Position numbers and translations under genes: made by a program
The notes under the pieces: generated by a model
Database searches by the model: none
What the model was told of the DNA's origin: nothing
The model's input: only the letters and a program-made list of their open reading frames with translations
Shown: positions 35,296 through 44,626 of the stretch, in pieces
Position numbering within the stretch: the stretch's first letter is position 1
Layout of the letters: each line of letters opens with the position of its first letter
NCBI GenBank assembly: GCA_021647945.1
Contig: JAKITT010000015.1
Location: 1 to 49,058 of the forward strand
DNA length: 49,058 nt
Source: Candidatus Polarisedimenticolaceae bacterium
GTDB lineage: Bacteria; Pseudomonadota; Gammaproteobacteria; Chromatiales; Chromatiaceae
Reading direction: 5' to 3'

Positions 35296-36420
35296 ATGCG
35301 TAAGCTCATCAATCAATCAACACTCCAGTCAGCCCTTAAAACAAAAGGCTGGACCCAGTCCCAGCTGGCTGATGAGGTAGGGGTTTCTGCCCAGTCTGTT
35401 ACTAACTGGCTAAAAGGAAAGGGGTTTCCACGACCCTCCACCCTGTTAAAACTCGCTACTCTGCTGCGCCTCAGCTTCGAACAACTGGTTGAAACGGACG
35501 ATACAAATCGTCCAGTCGTCGCCTTCCGTAAAAAAGGCAATGCAAAAACAACTGATAGCCATATCACAAAAGCCACAGAGATCGGCATGTTGCTGAAACC
35601 GCTGGTGGCCTATCTGGCTGAGATGCGGGCGCTACGTACCCTGATCACCTCGCCCTCCACCGAATATAACAAACTACAGCTCGCTGTATCACAAACACGC
35701 GAGCGACTTGGTCTAGGTGATCAAGCGGTATTACGCTATGAGCAACTGATTAGTGAGTTTAAAGAGTGTGGTGCCATTCTGATTCCGGTCCTTTGGGGTG
35801 CCAAAGGCAAGCATGAAAATGCCATGCACATCCGCCTACCGGCAGAAGATGTGACCTTCATCTTTGTAAATCTGGATACCCGAGTTGAAGACTTTAAATT
35901 TTGGATGGCGCATGAGTTAGCCCATGTTTTTACTCCTGATTTGACAGGCAGCAATGAAGGAGAGGACTACGCCGATGCCTTTGCCGGTTCGTTGCTCTTC
36001 CCCAGGGCCTGCGCTGAAGCAGCTTATGCGGATGCTAGCCGTAAGCGTAGTGCACATGGCGAGATAGATGCACTTCTGCACCACGCCCACACCCATGCTA
36101 TTTCACTCAACACCGTATACCAGCGCGTAAAAGAGTACGCCAAGTTTGCCAGGTTGCCGAGCCTGCGTGTTGATGACCGCGCCATCCACATGGTACGTAA
36201 CAGCAGTCCCGGCCCCTTGGTCAGTGAAGCACTGTTTGACCCCATGCCTCCCAATGCTAAGCATTACATCGCTGCCAGTGAAAACATCTTCCACTCCACC
36301 TTCTTCCAGGCAATAAAACAGATGATTCTGGACAAAGGCATCGAACCTGGCTACCTGCAACAGGTACTGAATCTCTCCATTGGTGATGCCCAGGCACTGC
36401 ATGAGGAACTGGCTCATTGA
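35296..36420 (+). CDS. XRE-ImmA/IrrE family antitoxin
   Basis: This 374-residue protein has an N-terminal HTH (LKTKGWTQSQLADEVGVSAQ, then SVTNWLKGKGFPRPSTLLKL, residues about 13-55). A COG2856 (ImmA/IrrE) zinc peptidase-like domain follows with MAHELAHVF near residue 205 and the distal EGEDYADAFAGSLLFPR. In COG2856-linked toxin-antitoxin modules this is the antitoxin and autoregulator. It overlaps the PIN gene by 4 bases. The HTH and the palindromes upstream suggest negative autoregulation. Confidence 0.85.
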   Translation: MRKLINQSTLQSALKTKGWTQSQLADEVGVSAQSVTNWLKGKGFPRPSTLLKLATLLRLSFEQLVETDDTNRPVVAFRKKGNAKTTDSHITKATEIGMLLKPLVAYLAEMRALRTLITSPSTEYNKLQLAVSQTRERLGLGDQAVLRYEQLISEFKECGAILIPVLWGAKGKHENAMHIRLPAEDVTFIFVNLDTRVEDFKFWMAHELAHVFTPDLTGSNEGEDYADAFAGSLLFPRACAEAAYADASRKRSAHGEIDALLHHAHTHAISLNTVYQRVKEYAKFARLPSLRVDDRAIHMVRNSSPGPLVSEALFDPMPPNAKHYIAASENIFHSTFFQAIKQMILDKGIEPGYLQQVLNLSIGDAQALHEELAH

Positions 36421-37007
36421 CACTGGTCCTGCTCGACACCAATGCTTACCTTAGATTAGCCAAACGCGTTCACCCCATGCTTGGTGTCAAGTTCGGGCAG
36501 AAAAATTATGTGCTCACCATCCTCAAAGTCACTGAAGATGAAGTTCACAAAAGCTCGAAATTACGCCACAAATTCCCGTGGTTTGACAACCCTGAATTAA
36601 CCGCCGAACGACTGGCCAAGCAAGTACGACTAAAGCCAGATGAAAAACAGCTCATCGACATCAGTAAAGGCATCTTCCGCCAACACGTCCTTGAAAATGC
36701 TGCCAACTACAAAAACCCACCTTCACCTGCCGACTGCCATATTCTTGCCTTTGGTCAACTCCGCCCAGCGATGGTTGTAACAGATGACCTCAGCATGCAC
36801 CAACTAGCGGAAGAGTTTGATCTGCATAAGTCAGTCTGGCATGGTCACGAGTTACTGCACAAAATGCTCAGTGGCAAACATATCGGGAAGCAGTTGGTGA
36901 TGGATATTTATGATGCACTGGAGTGCAACAACGACCTCCCAAGAACCTGGCGCGAAGTGAAGCACACCACATTTAAAAAGGTGTTTGGATCATTGCCTGT
37001 GCGCTGA
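36417..37007 (+). CDS. PIN-domain ribonuclease toxin
   Basis: This 196-residue protein has the PIN acidic residues in LVLLDTNAYL (Asp7), PSPADCHILAFG and MVVTDDLSMH. PIN toxins cleave RNA, often tRNA or mRNA. It starts with a TTG overlapping the antitoxin stop (TTGA), which couples translation; no ATG is available at the overlap. The pairing with an XRE-COG2856 antitoxin matches a predicted toxin-antitoxin class. Confidence 0.82.
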   Translation: MTLVLLDTNAYLRLAKRVHPMLGVKFGQKNYVLTILKVTEDEVHKSSKLRHKFPWFDNPELTAERLAKQVRLKPDEKQLIDISKGIFRQHVLENAANYKNPPSPADCHILAFGQLRPAMVVTDDLSMHQLAEEFDLHKSVWHGHELLHKMLSGKHIGKQLVMDIYDALECNNDLPRTWREVKHTTFKKVFGSLPVR

Positions 37008-37109
37008 TCGATACCCCCTTATTATGATAACAGTGACTAGTTGCTGATAAATATTTTGCCCCTGTTCGCTCTGATTCACCGCTATAAGAAGCAGATAGTC
37101 ATTACCGCC

Positions 37110-37328
37110 TTATTCGGCCCATAGTTTGCTGATATTATTTTTCTCACGGGAATGGTCGTTGGTTTTATAGACTTTACCTTCGAGAATATCGTTCAGTGAG
37201 CTTTGGGTGCCTTCGATCTGACTAGATAGCAGCGCTTGCATCTCAGTATTGATCTCCAGCACTGGCACTGGCGGCAGGAGCCTAGGGGATAAACACCTGA
37301 TGGCCTCCCGGCTGTAGGATAAATTCAC
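37110..37328 (-). pseudogene. Fic protein N-terminal remnant
   Basis: This 72-codon frame starts with a GTG. RLLPPVPVLEINTEMQAL joins to LLSSQIEGTQSSLNDILE, the inhibitory helix of Fic proteins ((S/T)xxxE(G/N) seen as SSQIEGT). The normal stretch between the two (a linker of about 35 residues) is missing, so an internal deletion has occurred. The last 20 residues (KVYKTNDHSREKNNISKLW) do not look like Fic and may come from a type III restriction subunit. The catalytic core is absent. The remaining 37008-37487 holds nothing else I can support. Confidence 0.7.
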
Positions 37329-37487
37329 CTGAATGGATTTGGGTATTCAAGTGTTAAAGCTTACCTTTAAATAAGGTTACTCAGCAGAATCTGTGCCTAA
37401 ACACACCACACCTTTTCAAACCATCCTTCATGTTTTCAGGTATAAATTAAGAATCGGATCAGTGCAATGAACTTAAGCTTCACGCTT

Positions 37488-40400
37488 CTAATTTAACCTG
37501 CTACAACCAGGCCCCCTGATACTACTCCGACCACCTGTATGAGGGCTTACCTGTATCTGGGTGCTAATTCGCTCTTTGAGCGTTGGAACATGAGAGATCA
37601 CGCCGATCAGTTTGCCCCCCTCCTGCAATCCAGAGAGTGTCTCCAATGCAGTATCAAGCGCCTCTTCATCTAGGGTGCCGAACCCCTCATCCAGAAAGAG
37701 TGAATCGACCCTGACATTTTTACTCGCCATATGCGAAAGACCTAATGCCAGCGAGAGGCTGACGATAAAACTCTCACCACCTGACAGGTTCTTCGTTGAG
37801 CGGATTTCACCCGCCTGATAATTGTCGACCACATTTAACTCAAGCGGCTGCTTCTCATCCCTGATCAGTAGATAACGATCTGTCATTTTCTGCAGTTGAC
37901 GGTTTGCATGACCAACCATCATTTCAAAGGTCAGCCCCTGAGCGAAGTTGCGGTACTTCTTACCATCATGGGAGCCGATAAGCTCATGCAGTGCATCCCA
38001 ACGTGAACATTCACGTTTTTGAGCATCAATGGCTTTAGCTCGCTCTTGTTGTTTGCACCTCAACTCACCGTTGGATTTTAGCTTTAGTTTGATACTGAGA
38101 AGCATCTCCTGAAGCTCTTCCAAACTTTTTGTAAGCTTCTCTGACTCTTGTAAAAGAAGCTCACGAGGTTGATCTGTAACCTGCTTCTCTTGTTCAGTTT
38201 TTAACAAATCTGTTTTTTCCAGATGCAGGGCATCCAGAGCTGTTTGATCAGTAGAGAGCTGCTGAGCCTCTGAAATTAGCTTATTGCGTTCCTCTTCAGA
38301 CAGACAGGCCGCCTGGTACTCAGCCTCATCACCGAAACTAAATTTAGCCAGCCCTGTCTGGAACGCACACTCTTCAACTTCCAGTTTATCGGCTCTAACC
38401 ACGATACTCTTCTCAAACGCCTCAATGCTGTTTTTTAACCTCTCCAACATTTGAGTTGCTGCATTGTGGCCTTGGCGTGATGTTTCAAGCTGCTTGTCAC
38501 ACTCAGCCACAAGTGAAGAGAAGCGTGACTCCTCCTCATCAGGATTTTTATCTCCAAAGAGCGCCTGCCGTTCTCCGGCTAAAAGATCTCGTTCACGGAC
38601 TAAAGTATCAAGTTCAGCCCGATCTTTTATTAGCTCATGCTCAATTTGGTTGATCTGCTCAAGTTGATGCTGACTATTAAGTGCCAGCGTTGCACACTCT
38701 TTTTCATATTCAGTCTGCTGCTTGTTCTGAGCAGTCCATCGGTCTCGGCGAACAGTTAGCTCATGCAAAAGATCATCCAGTGACTCGATGGCCAACTGCT
38801 TGAATCCAAATGGCAGCAGCTCACCTATCGTCTCCCTCTCTGCCCCCTGGAACTCTGTATTGAGCATCTCTAGCCCCTTGCTAACTCGTTCAACAGCCAA
38901 CGTGGCAGACTCTTTTTTATGGAGCGTAGATTGAACCACCCGCTCTGACTCAACAACAGCCTCTCGCGCCAGCTCCATAGACTCCCGCAGAGCGGCCATC
39001 TCACTCTCTGACTTCTCAAATGCCAACACAACTGTCGATGCACTCGCCAGATCGCCCTCACACGCCGTGATCAAATGCGCTAGCTGTTCAGCTGGCTCTT
39101 TTATATCAACACCACCCAGCCTAAGCAGTGCAACGCCTTCACTTACCCTGCCATTCTCAACTGCGATTTTTTCGGCTATCTCATTTCTACGGCTATCAAC
39201 TTGCTCCAGATCCTTGAGGGTTTTTGCCTCATTAATCCTTAAAGCGGAAAGCTGCTCATTGGCCTCTTTATACTCACCCCTAACACCAACCAGCTCAGTT
39301 TTTGTTTCACCAGGAACAGGGGTATTTCCCTCTGCAAACGGGTGATCCTTGGCACCACAAAGTGGACATGATTCGTCATCTTGAAGCTGAAGCCGTGCCT
39401 CCTCATAACTCTGAATTTTATTGAGCAGAGTCAGTTGAGTTTCAAGAAACCCCACCTCTTTAGCAAGTACTAACTCCTTTGCGCTCTGCACCTCTATTTT
39501 CTGAGTTAAGTTACCCTTTTCAACAATCAGGGACTCATGTTGGTCATTGGGTTTCTCAATCGAATTTTGCAGCCCTGCCACTGTTTTAACCGATTCACTG
39601 AGCCGCTCCAGAACAGCGCTTCTCTCTTTAATCTTTAAAAGTGAAGCTCGCCAATCTGCACGCTCTCTACCCGCCAGAAGTTTGCCAAGCTCGCTCTGCT
39701 GCTCTCCAAGGTGGTTCTGGATGGTGGCAAACTCCTTTTTCACGCTCTCCAGTTTTGATGATGCTTCACTCCACAACTGAAGTGCCTCACTTGTTTGACT
39801 CTTCGCCTGGGCAAGTTCATCAAGCTGCTCACGCTTTTTGTTCTCGATATCACGGAGTGTTTCGATTCGGTTTCTAATCCCCGCAAGCTGTTCGACCAGC
39901 CCCCCATCGGCCTCATTCTCACCCAGTATTTTTAGAACCGTTTCGAGAGCGCTTTTTGTTCTCTCCAGATCACGCCCCACTTCACTGTTTTTGACTTGAA
40001 GTGCCGCAAGGGACTTTTCTCTCTCAGTAATGCCCTCTCCAGCTCTCGATATCGGCAGAGATCGCTCACCCATTTTAGAGTCAAACTCCCGCACCTTGCG
40101 AATAATAAGATGCCCCTCTTTTTGCTCATCTCTCCTCTGCTGCAACTGTTTGCTTGTCTGCTTCAATGCCTCTTTAGTCTGCTGAACCTCAAGCTCTTTA
40201 TCAGGAAGTGACTGTTGATGCTCATCAAGATTTTTTTGGTCTCTCTCCTGATCACTGCGCAGCAAGGTAAGTGCTGAATGTTTGCCTGCCAATTCAAGTG
40301 CCTGTTTAGCTGATTCAAGCCGCTCTTTTGAAGGCTGAAAATTCGCCTGTTTTTTGTGCAGGTCTTGCCTCTTCTCATCAAGCAGGCCCAACTCCTTTTC

Positions 40401-41165
40401 AAGACTTTTGATAGCCTCCAGCCAGGTGATCGCTGCTCGAAGTTGCTCGACCTCGTTGCTCAACTCAACTGCCTGGGGAGTCTTCTTCTCTAGGCTTGTT
40501 TTTAACTGCTCTTCATCCTCCTCACTTAGCAGTTGCATCCCCTCCAGTTCGGCCTGCAGAATCTCCAGCTTTTTCCTCTCCACTGAATAACGCTCATGAA
40601 CAGATTGGGATATCTGGCTATAGATCTCAGTCCCTGTCAGTTGCTCAAGGATAGGAGAACGGTCCCCCGAATCAGCCTTAAGGAAAGAGTCAAACCCTCC
40701 CTGTGCCAACAGCATTGAACGAGTAAAACGCTCAAAATCCATACCGGTAACTGCTTCGACCTCTTCAGCTACACCTCGCAATGAAGCCTGCAAAACTTGT
40801 GCTGAATTAGCATCGGCCAACTCATGCTTTGGCGTCTGAAGATCACCATCCGGTTTTTTACGCGCCCGATGTTGACTCCAGTGACAACGAAACAGGCCCG
40901 ACTGGGTTGCAAAAGTCACCTCTGCAAAACACTCCCCCGTCTGCCTCGACATAATGCCGTTGGCGCTTTTAGTCACCTTATCAAGGCGAGGTGTTCGGCC
41001 ATAAAGAGCCAGACAGATAGCATCAAGGATGGTTGTTTTGCCGGCCCCTGTCGGCCCTGTTATGGCAAAGATGCCATCAGAGAGATAGGCGGGGTGAGTT
41101 AGATCAATCTCCCATTCACCAACGAGTGAATTGAGATTTTGAAAACGGATATTGTGTATTTTCAT
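37488..41165 (-). CDS. sbcC: SbcC, Rad50-like ATPase subunit of the SbcCD nuclease
   Basis: This 1225-residue SMC-like ATPase works with SbcD to open hairpins and process DNA ends. It has Walker A ITGPTGAGKTTILDAICLAL (37-45 core), long coiled coils either side of a zinc hook CPLCGAKDHPF (about residue 600), the ABC signature LSGGESFIVSLSLAL, and Walker B VDSLFLDEGFGTLDEE. Length and order are those of SbcC of enterobacterial type. The C-terminus extends as HTGGRSSIRGPG, slightly longer than usual. sbcD lies upstream on the same strand, separated by 166 bases with an inverted repeat. Confidence 0.95.
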   Translation of the reverse strand: MKIHNIRFQNLNSLVGEWEIDLTHPAYLSDGIFAITGPTGAGKTTILDAICLALYGRTPRLDKVTKSANGIMSRQTGECFAEVTFATQSGLFRCHWSQHRARKKPDGDLQTPKHELADANSAQVLQASLRGVAEEVEAVTGMDFERFTRSMLLAQGGFDSFLKADSGDRSPILEQLTGTEIYSQISQSVHERYSVERKKLEILQAELEGMQLLSEEDEEQLKTSLEKKTPQAVELSNEVEQLRAAITWLEAIKSLEKELGLLDEKRQDLHKKQANFQPSKERLESAKQALELAGKHSALTLLRSDQERDQKNLDEHQQSLPDKELEVQQTKEALKQTSKQLQQRRDEQKEGHLIIRKVREFDSKMGERSLPISRAGEGITEREKSLAALQVKNSEVGRDLERTKSALETVLKILGENEADGGLVEQLAGIRNRIETLRDIENKKREQLDELAQAKSQTSEALQLWSEASSKLESVKKEFATIQNHLGEQQSELGKLLAGRERADWRASLLKIKERSAVLERLSESVKTVAGLQNSIEKPNDQHESLIVEKGNLTQKIEVQSAKELVLAKEVGFLETQLTLLNKIQSYEEARLQLQDDESCPLCGAKDHPFAEGNTPVPGETKTELVGVRGEYKEANEQLSALRINEAKTLKDLEQVDSRRNEIAEKIAVENGRVSEGVALLRLGGVDIKEPAEQLAHLITACEGDLASASTVVLAFEKSESEMAALRESMELAREAVVESERVVQSTLHKKESATLAVERVSKGLEMLNTEFQGAERETIGELLPFGFKQLAIESLDDLLHELTVRRDRWTAQNKQQTEYEKECATLALNSQHQLEQINQIEHELIKDRAELDTLVRERDLLAGERQALFGDKNPDEEESRFSSLVAECDKQLETSRQGHNAATQMLERLKNSIEAFEKSIVVRADKLEVEECAFQTGLAKFSFGDEAEYQAACLSEEERNKLISEAQQLSTDQTALDALHLEKTDLLKTEQEKQVTDQPRELLLQESEKLTKSLEELQEMLLSIKLKLKSNGELRCKQQERAKAIDAQKRECSRWDALHELIGSHDGKKYRNFAQGLTFEMMVGHANRQLQKMTDRYLLIRDEKQPLELNVVDNYQAGEIRSTKNLSGGESFIVSLSLALGLSHMASKNVRVDSLFLDEGFGTLDEEALDTALETLSGLQEGGKLIGVISHVPTLKERISTQIQVSPHTGGRSSIRGPGCSRLN

Positions 41166-41210
41166 GTTTGGTTTGTGAGTAACTATTCAGGGTATTAGTC
41201 AATCTCTACT

Positions 41211-41297
41211 GTAGGGCGGGATTTATCCCGCTTGCGGTACCAAAACAACAAGGCGCGGTTTAATTTGGCTCTGTTTGCGGGATGAATCCCGCCCTAC
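41211..41297. repeat. Inverted repeat pair between sbcD and sbcC
   Basis: The two 21-base arms at 41211-41231 and 41277-41297 are inverted copies differing at one base. Each arm is itself palindromic: GCGGGATTTATCCCGC on the left and GCGGGATGAATCCCGC on the right. This is a BIME/REP-like element, in the gap between sbcD and sbcC. The pattern GTAGGG-... recalls REP families near RAYT genes. Confidence 0.85.
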
Positions 41298-41331
41298 AAT
41301 TGGATCGTCGGTAAAACAGGGGGGAGCAGAA

Positions 41332-42537
41332 TCATAACTGACTCACTATCTCCTGGTATGAAAGCATCAGCTCCTTGCGCTGCTCTTCAGGTACGCCATG
41401 AGCATCAAGACAACGCTCAAAGACATCGGTCTCATTCAGGTCATCAAGTGTCTCGTTTTCATGATTGCGATTGAGTACCCGATCTATGATCCGGCTATTT
41501 CTTACGCGGAGAATCTCCATCGCACTGCCCGAAATTGCCTCCTCCAGACGTTCGCGCAGATCTGTGATAACCTCTTCACCCTCATAGAGTATCTCCAGCC
41601 AAGCATGGCTCTGAGTTACCGAAAGCTCCAAAATGCTGCTAGCAATCTCATCCCAATTCCCACGTATCGATTCAAGCTGCTGGAAGCAAGGTACCTTAAT
41701 CAATTCCACCGTCGCCGCTCTTCCAGCAAACGCTACCAAACAGAGGCTCTTCTCCTGTCGGGCTTCACCAAACCCCATCGGCAGTGGCGAACCACAATAT
41801 CGCATCACCTCTGAGCCACTTACCTTTTGAGGTACATGCAGGTGGCCAAGCGCCAGATAATCGATACACTCAGGGAAGATGGCAGAGGTCACATGGGCGA
41901 TCGAACCGACATAGAGCGGCCTTGTGCCATCGCCCTCAACCGTCGCGCCTCCCGCAGTAAAAAGATGACCCATAGCAATGATCGGGAGTTCGACATCCAA
42001 AACAGCACGTTTCTGTTCTGCCAACTCGCAAACCGATGAGTAATGACCGCGTATCCCCTCAATCAGCTTGCGCTCCTTATCCTCAATGCTTTCACCCACC
42101 TCAACAGTGCGGATATCACGATCACGCAGATAAGGCACGGCACAGACAATCAATTCTGGGTTGCCATCCTGATCATGCAGTAACAGAACCTCATCTTCAG
42201 GTGACTCCGATATCGTACCAATGACATGCACATCAAGCGCACGTAGTAGCTCCTTTGGGGCATTCAGAAATGTGGGGGAATCATGGTTACCAGCAATCAC
42301 GATGACATGGCGGCATTGTGAATTGGCTACCCGGCAGAGGAGTTGGTAGTAGAGTTTTTGTGCGTGATTACTTGGGGTGCTGGTATCGAAGATATCACCC
42401 GCCACAAGTAGCACATTGACCTGCTCTTGCTGGATGGTTTCAGATAACCAGGTGAGGAACGCATCGAACTCATCGTAGCGTTTTCGGCCGTAGAGTGAGC
42501 GGCCAAGGTGCCAGTCTGAGGTGTGGAGGATTTTCAT
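41332..42537 (-). CDS. sbcD: SbcD, Mre11-like nuclease subunit
   Basis: This 401-residue metallophosphoesterase has the full set of motifs: MKILHTSDWHLGRSLYG, VAGDIFDTSTPSN, VIAGNHDSPT, AMGHLFTAGG and LALGHLHVPQKV. It is the nuclease subunit of SbcCD. The C-terminal part (about residues 280-400) is the capping domain that binds SbcC. The gene is upstream of sbcC on the same strand, with an inverted-repeat element in the 166-base gap. The start MKILHTSDWH is certain from the family. Confidence 0.96.
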   Translation of the reverse strand: MKILHTSDWHLGRSLYGRKRYDEFDAFLTWLSETIQQEQVNVLLVAGDIFDTSTPSNHAQKLYYQLLCRVANSQCRHVIVIAGNHDSPTFLNAPKELLRALDVHVIGTISESPEDEVLLLHDQDGNPELIVCAVPYLRDRDIRTVEVGESIEDKERKLIEGIRGHYSSVCELAEQKRAVLDVELPIIAMGHLFTAGGATVEGDGTRPLYVGSIAHVTSAIFPECIDYLALGHLHVPQKVSGSEVMRYCGSPLPMGFGEARQEKSLCLVAFAGRAATVELIKVPCFQQLESIRGNWDEIASSILELSVTQSHAWLEILYEGEEVITDLRERLEEAISGSAMEILRVRNSRIIDRVLNRNHENETLDDLNETDVFERCLDAHGVPEEQRKELMLSYQEIVSQL

Positions 42538-42921
42538 TTAATTACAAGCATCACCAGGAAATGGCCAATTCCTATTTAACAGCGACTCGAATCTATTCAC
42601 AACTCTCTATTTCCATGTTTTGGGAGCATGAAGCCATCTGTCTCATTAAAATTAGTGAAGAGCTGTTTTCAGCCATGTTGTTGGGCTGAACGCTGTTGCG
42701 AAGCCCAAAACTGCTTATCGTGGTTTATGTTGGGCGAAGGTGTTGACAGGAAATGAATGTGCAGAAATATTCACTGAGGTAATTGAAGGATTTTTGCTTC
42801 AGTTGCTCTCATTTTTCAGTCATGATCTGTTGGGCTGAACGAGGTTTTCTGCGAAGAAATCAGGATAATTAGTAACAAGTTGCGTGGTAAAAAAGAAGAT
42901 CAGCACCTGATGGATAAGCCA
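42538..42921. other. Intergenic with REP-like half copies
   Basis: No gene is supported; a plus-strand frame here has no family. REP-like segments occur: a full one at 42677-42711 and half copies near 42729 (GTTGGGCGAAGG) and 42828 (TGTTGGGCTGAACG). Confidence 0.5.
42677..42711 (+). repeat. REP-like palindrome related to the RAYT-flanking repeats
   Basis: TTGGGCT (42681-42687) and AGCCCAA (42702-42708) form the same stem as the repeats at 429-459 and 1004-1034, with a longer loop. A truncated copy at 42828 shares TGTTGGGCTGAACG. Confidence 0.65.
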
Positions 42922-43752
42922 TCAGGCACGTGCAAAGTTAATAATTTCATCCTGACAGTTATACGGCAAAGTGGTCGCCCCAGCGTCATTCAGCATCTCT
43001 ACAACATCATCAAAAGCCTGCTGGCATGTATTGTCGTCAAACTGCGGCCCCTCTACTGCAAATAGAACCTTGTCAGGAAGTGCATGCCGTTTTTTTAGCT
43101 GATTTAGCTTGAAGATCCAGCGGCCTCCCTGATCAAGAATCTTGCTTGAGCTCTCCTGCCCAAGATCTAGAGGCTTGATGATCTTTACTGGGCAATGCTC
43201 CTGCTGCTGAACAAACGGGAACGTAGCATGATACACCTCATCTCCCACGGTTTGAGGAGTAAATAGTGAGCCAAGGTTGGCATCGTAAAGCCACTTTTTC
43301 ACCTTCTTATCAAGAATTTTGTCTCGATACTGCTTGGTGACAAAATCTCTTCCAACATAGTAGTTGTAAAGCTTTTCCAGAGTCTGCTGATGGTCTTTAG
43401 CCAAAACAGTTCTTAGTTCACTAAAGCGCAGAATTGTCTCTCTAGGTCGAATTAGTTCAGCAAAAACCTGTTGCTGAAGTGCAACAACACTTTCTTTTAA
43501 GCCCCCTTTCCCAGCTAGGCTCTGGTTGAGACGATCAAGCTCATTGCTAAGATCTTGCAGGGTAGACTTAAAAAGTTTTGCATCTAACTCACTAAAGAAA
43601 TGGGTAACCCTTGTCTGGCGACGTGTAAGCAGCTTATAGCTCATCCCCTGCCCATTAGCAGAGAGCATAACAATGCCTACATTGGCGAACTCCCCAGTCT
43701 CAACAAATGGGGTGAAGCGTACAATGGCATATTGGCAAGCTGTCTTATTCAT
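42922..43752 (-). CDS. DUF3037 family protein
   Basis: This protein has 276 residues from the ATG at 43752, which overlaps the HipA-like gene's stop by ATGA. The opening MNKTACQYAIVRFTPFVETG and EFANVGIVMLSANGQGM are the DUF3037 signature. The rest is helical and ends with a short domain after HALPDKVLFAVEG. DUF3037 genes are commonly paired with HipA-like kinases. The pair may be a toxin-antitoxin or defence unit, but which member is the toxin is unknown. Confidence 0.8.
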   Translation of the reverse strand: MNKTACQYAIVRFTPFVETGEFANVGIVMLSANGQGMSYKLLTRRQTRVTHFFSELDAKLFKSTLQDLSNELDRLNQSLAGKGGLKESVVALQQQVFAELIRPRETILRFSELRTVLAKDHQQTLEKLYNYYVGRDFVTKQYRDKILDKKVKKWLYDANLGSLFTPQTVGDEVYHATFPFVQQQEHCPVKIIKPLDLGQESSSKILDQGGRWIFKLNQLKKRHALPDKVLFAVEGPQFDDNTCQQAFDDVVEMLNDAGATTLPYNCQDEIINFARA

Positions 43753-44483
43753 AACCAATTCCAAAAATCATCATGCGTATATCTACTGAGGCTTTCAAAG
43801 GCAGTTTCAATATTAAAATTTGCGGGTACTGTCATTTCATTATCGGCAAAATACCAGCTTCCTGGAATCTCAGCGACGATTGCACCCCATTGCTGGAGCG
43901 CGGCAGAGAACCTTCGATTGTATTCTTCTCTGTAGATGAAGTCATCACAGAGTGTTGATGCCTCCTCATTAAATATATGGAATTTGAAGAAATCTTCTCT
44001 ACCGATGGATTGATCAAAAGCTTGGTTGTGATCTATAACCACTAGCTCTTTCTCTCCAGGTTGCCAGAATAAATTGGGATTCCCTCCCTGCTGAGAATAG
44101 TTTCTATCACCATTTTTCAGCCACCAATCAAAAACCAATAGGTCCCGTTTAGTTTGAACGGGGATATCAGAGAGCACTGAATAAGAGAGTTCTGTTACGG
44201 ATTGCTTACATGAGCCAAAAGCAATCCCAGCTCCAAGATCAGAAAATTTCCCCTGTACATCAAACAGTAAAAGCTCCTCTGGAACATTTACCAGCGAAAA
44301 TGGTGCGATGGGTAAGCCCATAGCTAGTCCTAGTTTCCCTGCGATCCATTCACTAAAAAGACTGTGACGACCTGCACTGTAGCCCTTAACAAAGTAGATT
44401 TCATCATCATCACCACGGCAGATAAAAGGCTTAGTTATGCCCTGATCAGAACGGCGAATAATTTCTACTATATCAACAGTCAT
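43749..44483 (-). CDS. HipA-like kinase
   Basis: This protein has 244 residues if started at MTVDIVEIIRRSDQG (44483); an ATG-less longer frame to 44531 is less likely. KPFICRGDDDEIYFVKGYSA is the ATP-site strand pair, WLKNGDRNYSQQGGNPNLFW holds the HipA-type catalytic loop (Asp and Asn), and LVVIDHNQAFD is the metal-binding Asp motif. It is shorter than full HipA and lacks the N-terminal subdomain. It is followed by DUF3037 with a 4-base overlap. No HipB-like HTH gene is adjacent, so it is a HipA-DUF3037 arrangement. Confidence 0.75.
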   Translation of the reverse strand: MTVDIVEIIRRSDQGITKPFICRGDDDEIYFVKGYSAGRHSLFSEWIAGKLGLAMGLPIAPFSLVNVPEELLLFDVQGKFSDLGAGIAFGSCKQSVTELSYSVLSDIPVQTKRDLLVFDWWLKNGDRNYSQQGGNPNLFWQPGEKELVVIDHNQAFDQSIGREDFFKFHIFNEEASTLCDDFIYREEYNRRFSAALQQWGAIVAEIPGSWYFADNEMTVPANFNIETAFESLSRYTHDDFWNWL

Positions 44484-44626
44484 ACTAAATCCATCTATGA
44501 ATACGAGGCAGCATATACCACGTTGTGCCAATCTAAAAGTTAGTACTTGTCCGATCCAAGTAGGGTGGGCACGCGGAACCTACATACCATTCGGTACCGC
44601 ATCCTTTTCTCCCTCGGTTTCAGCCA

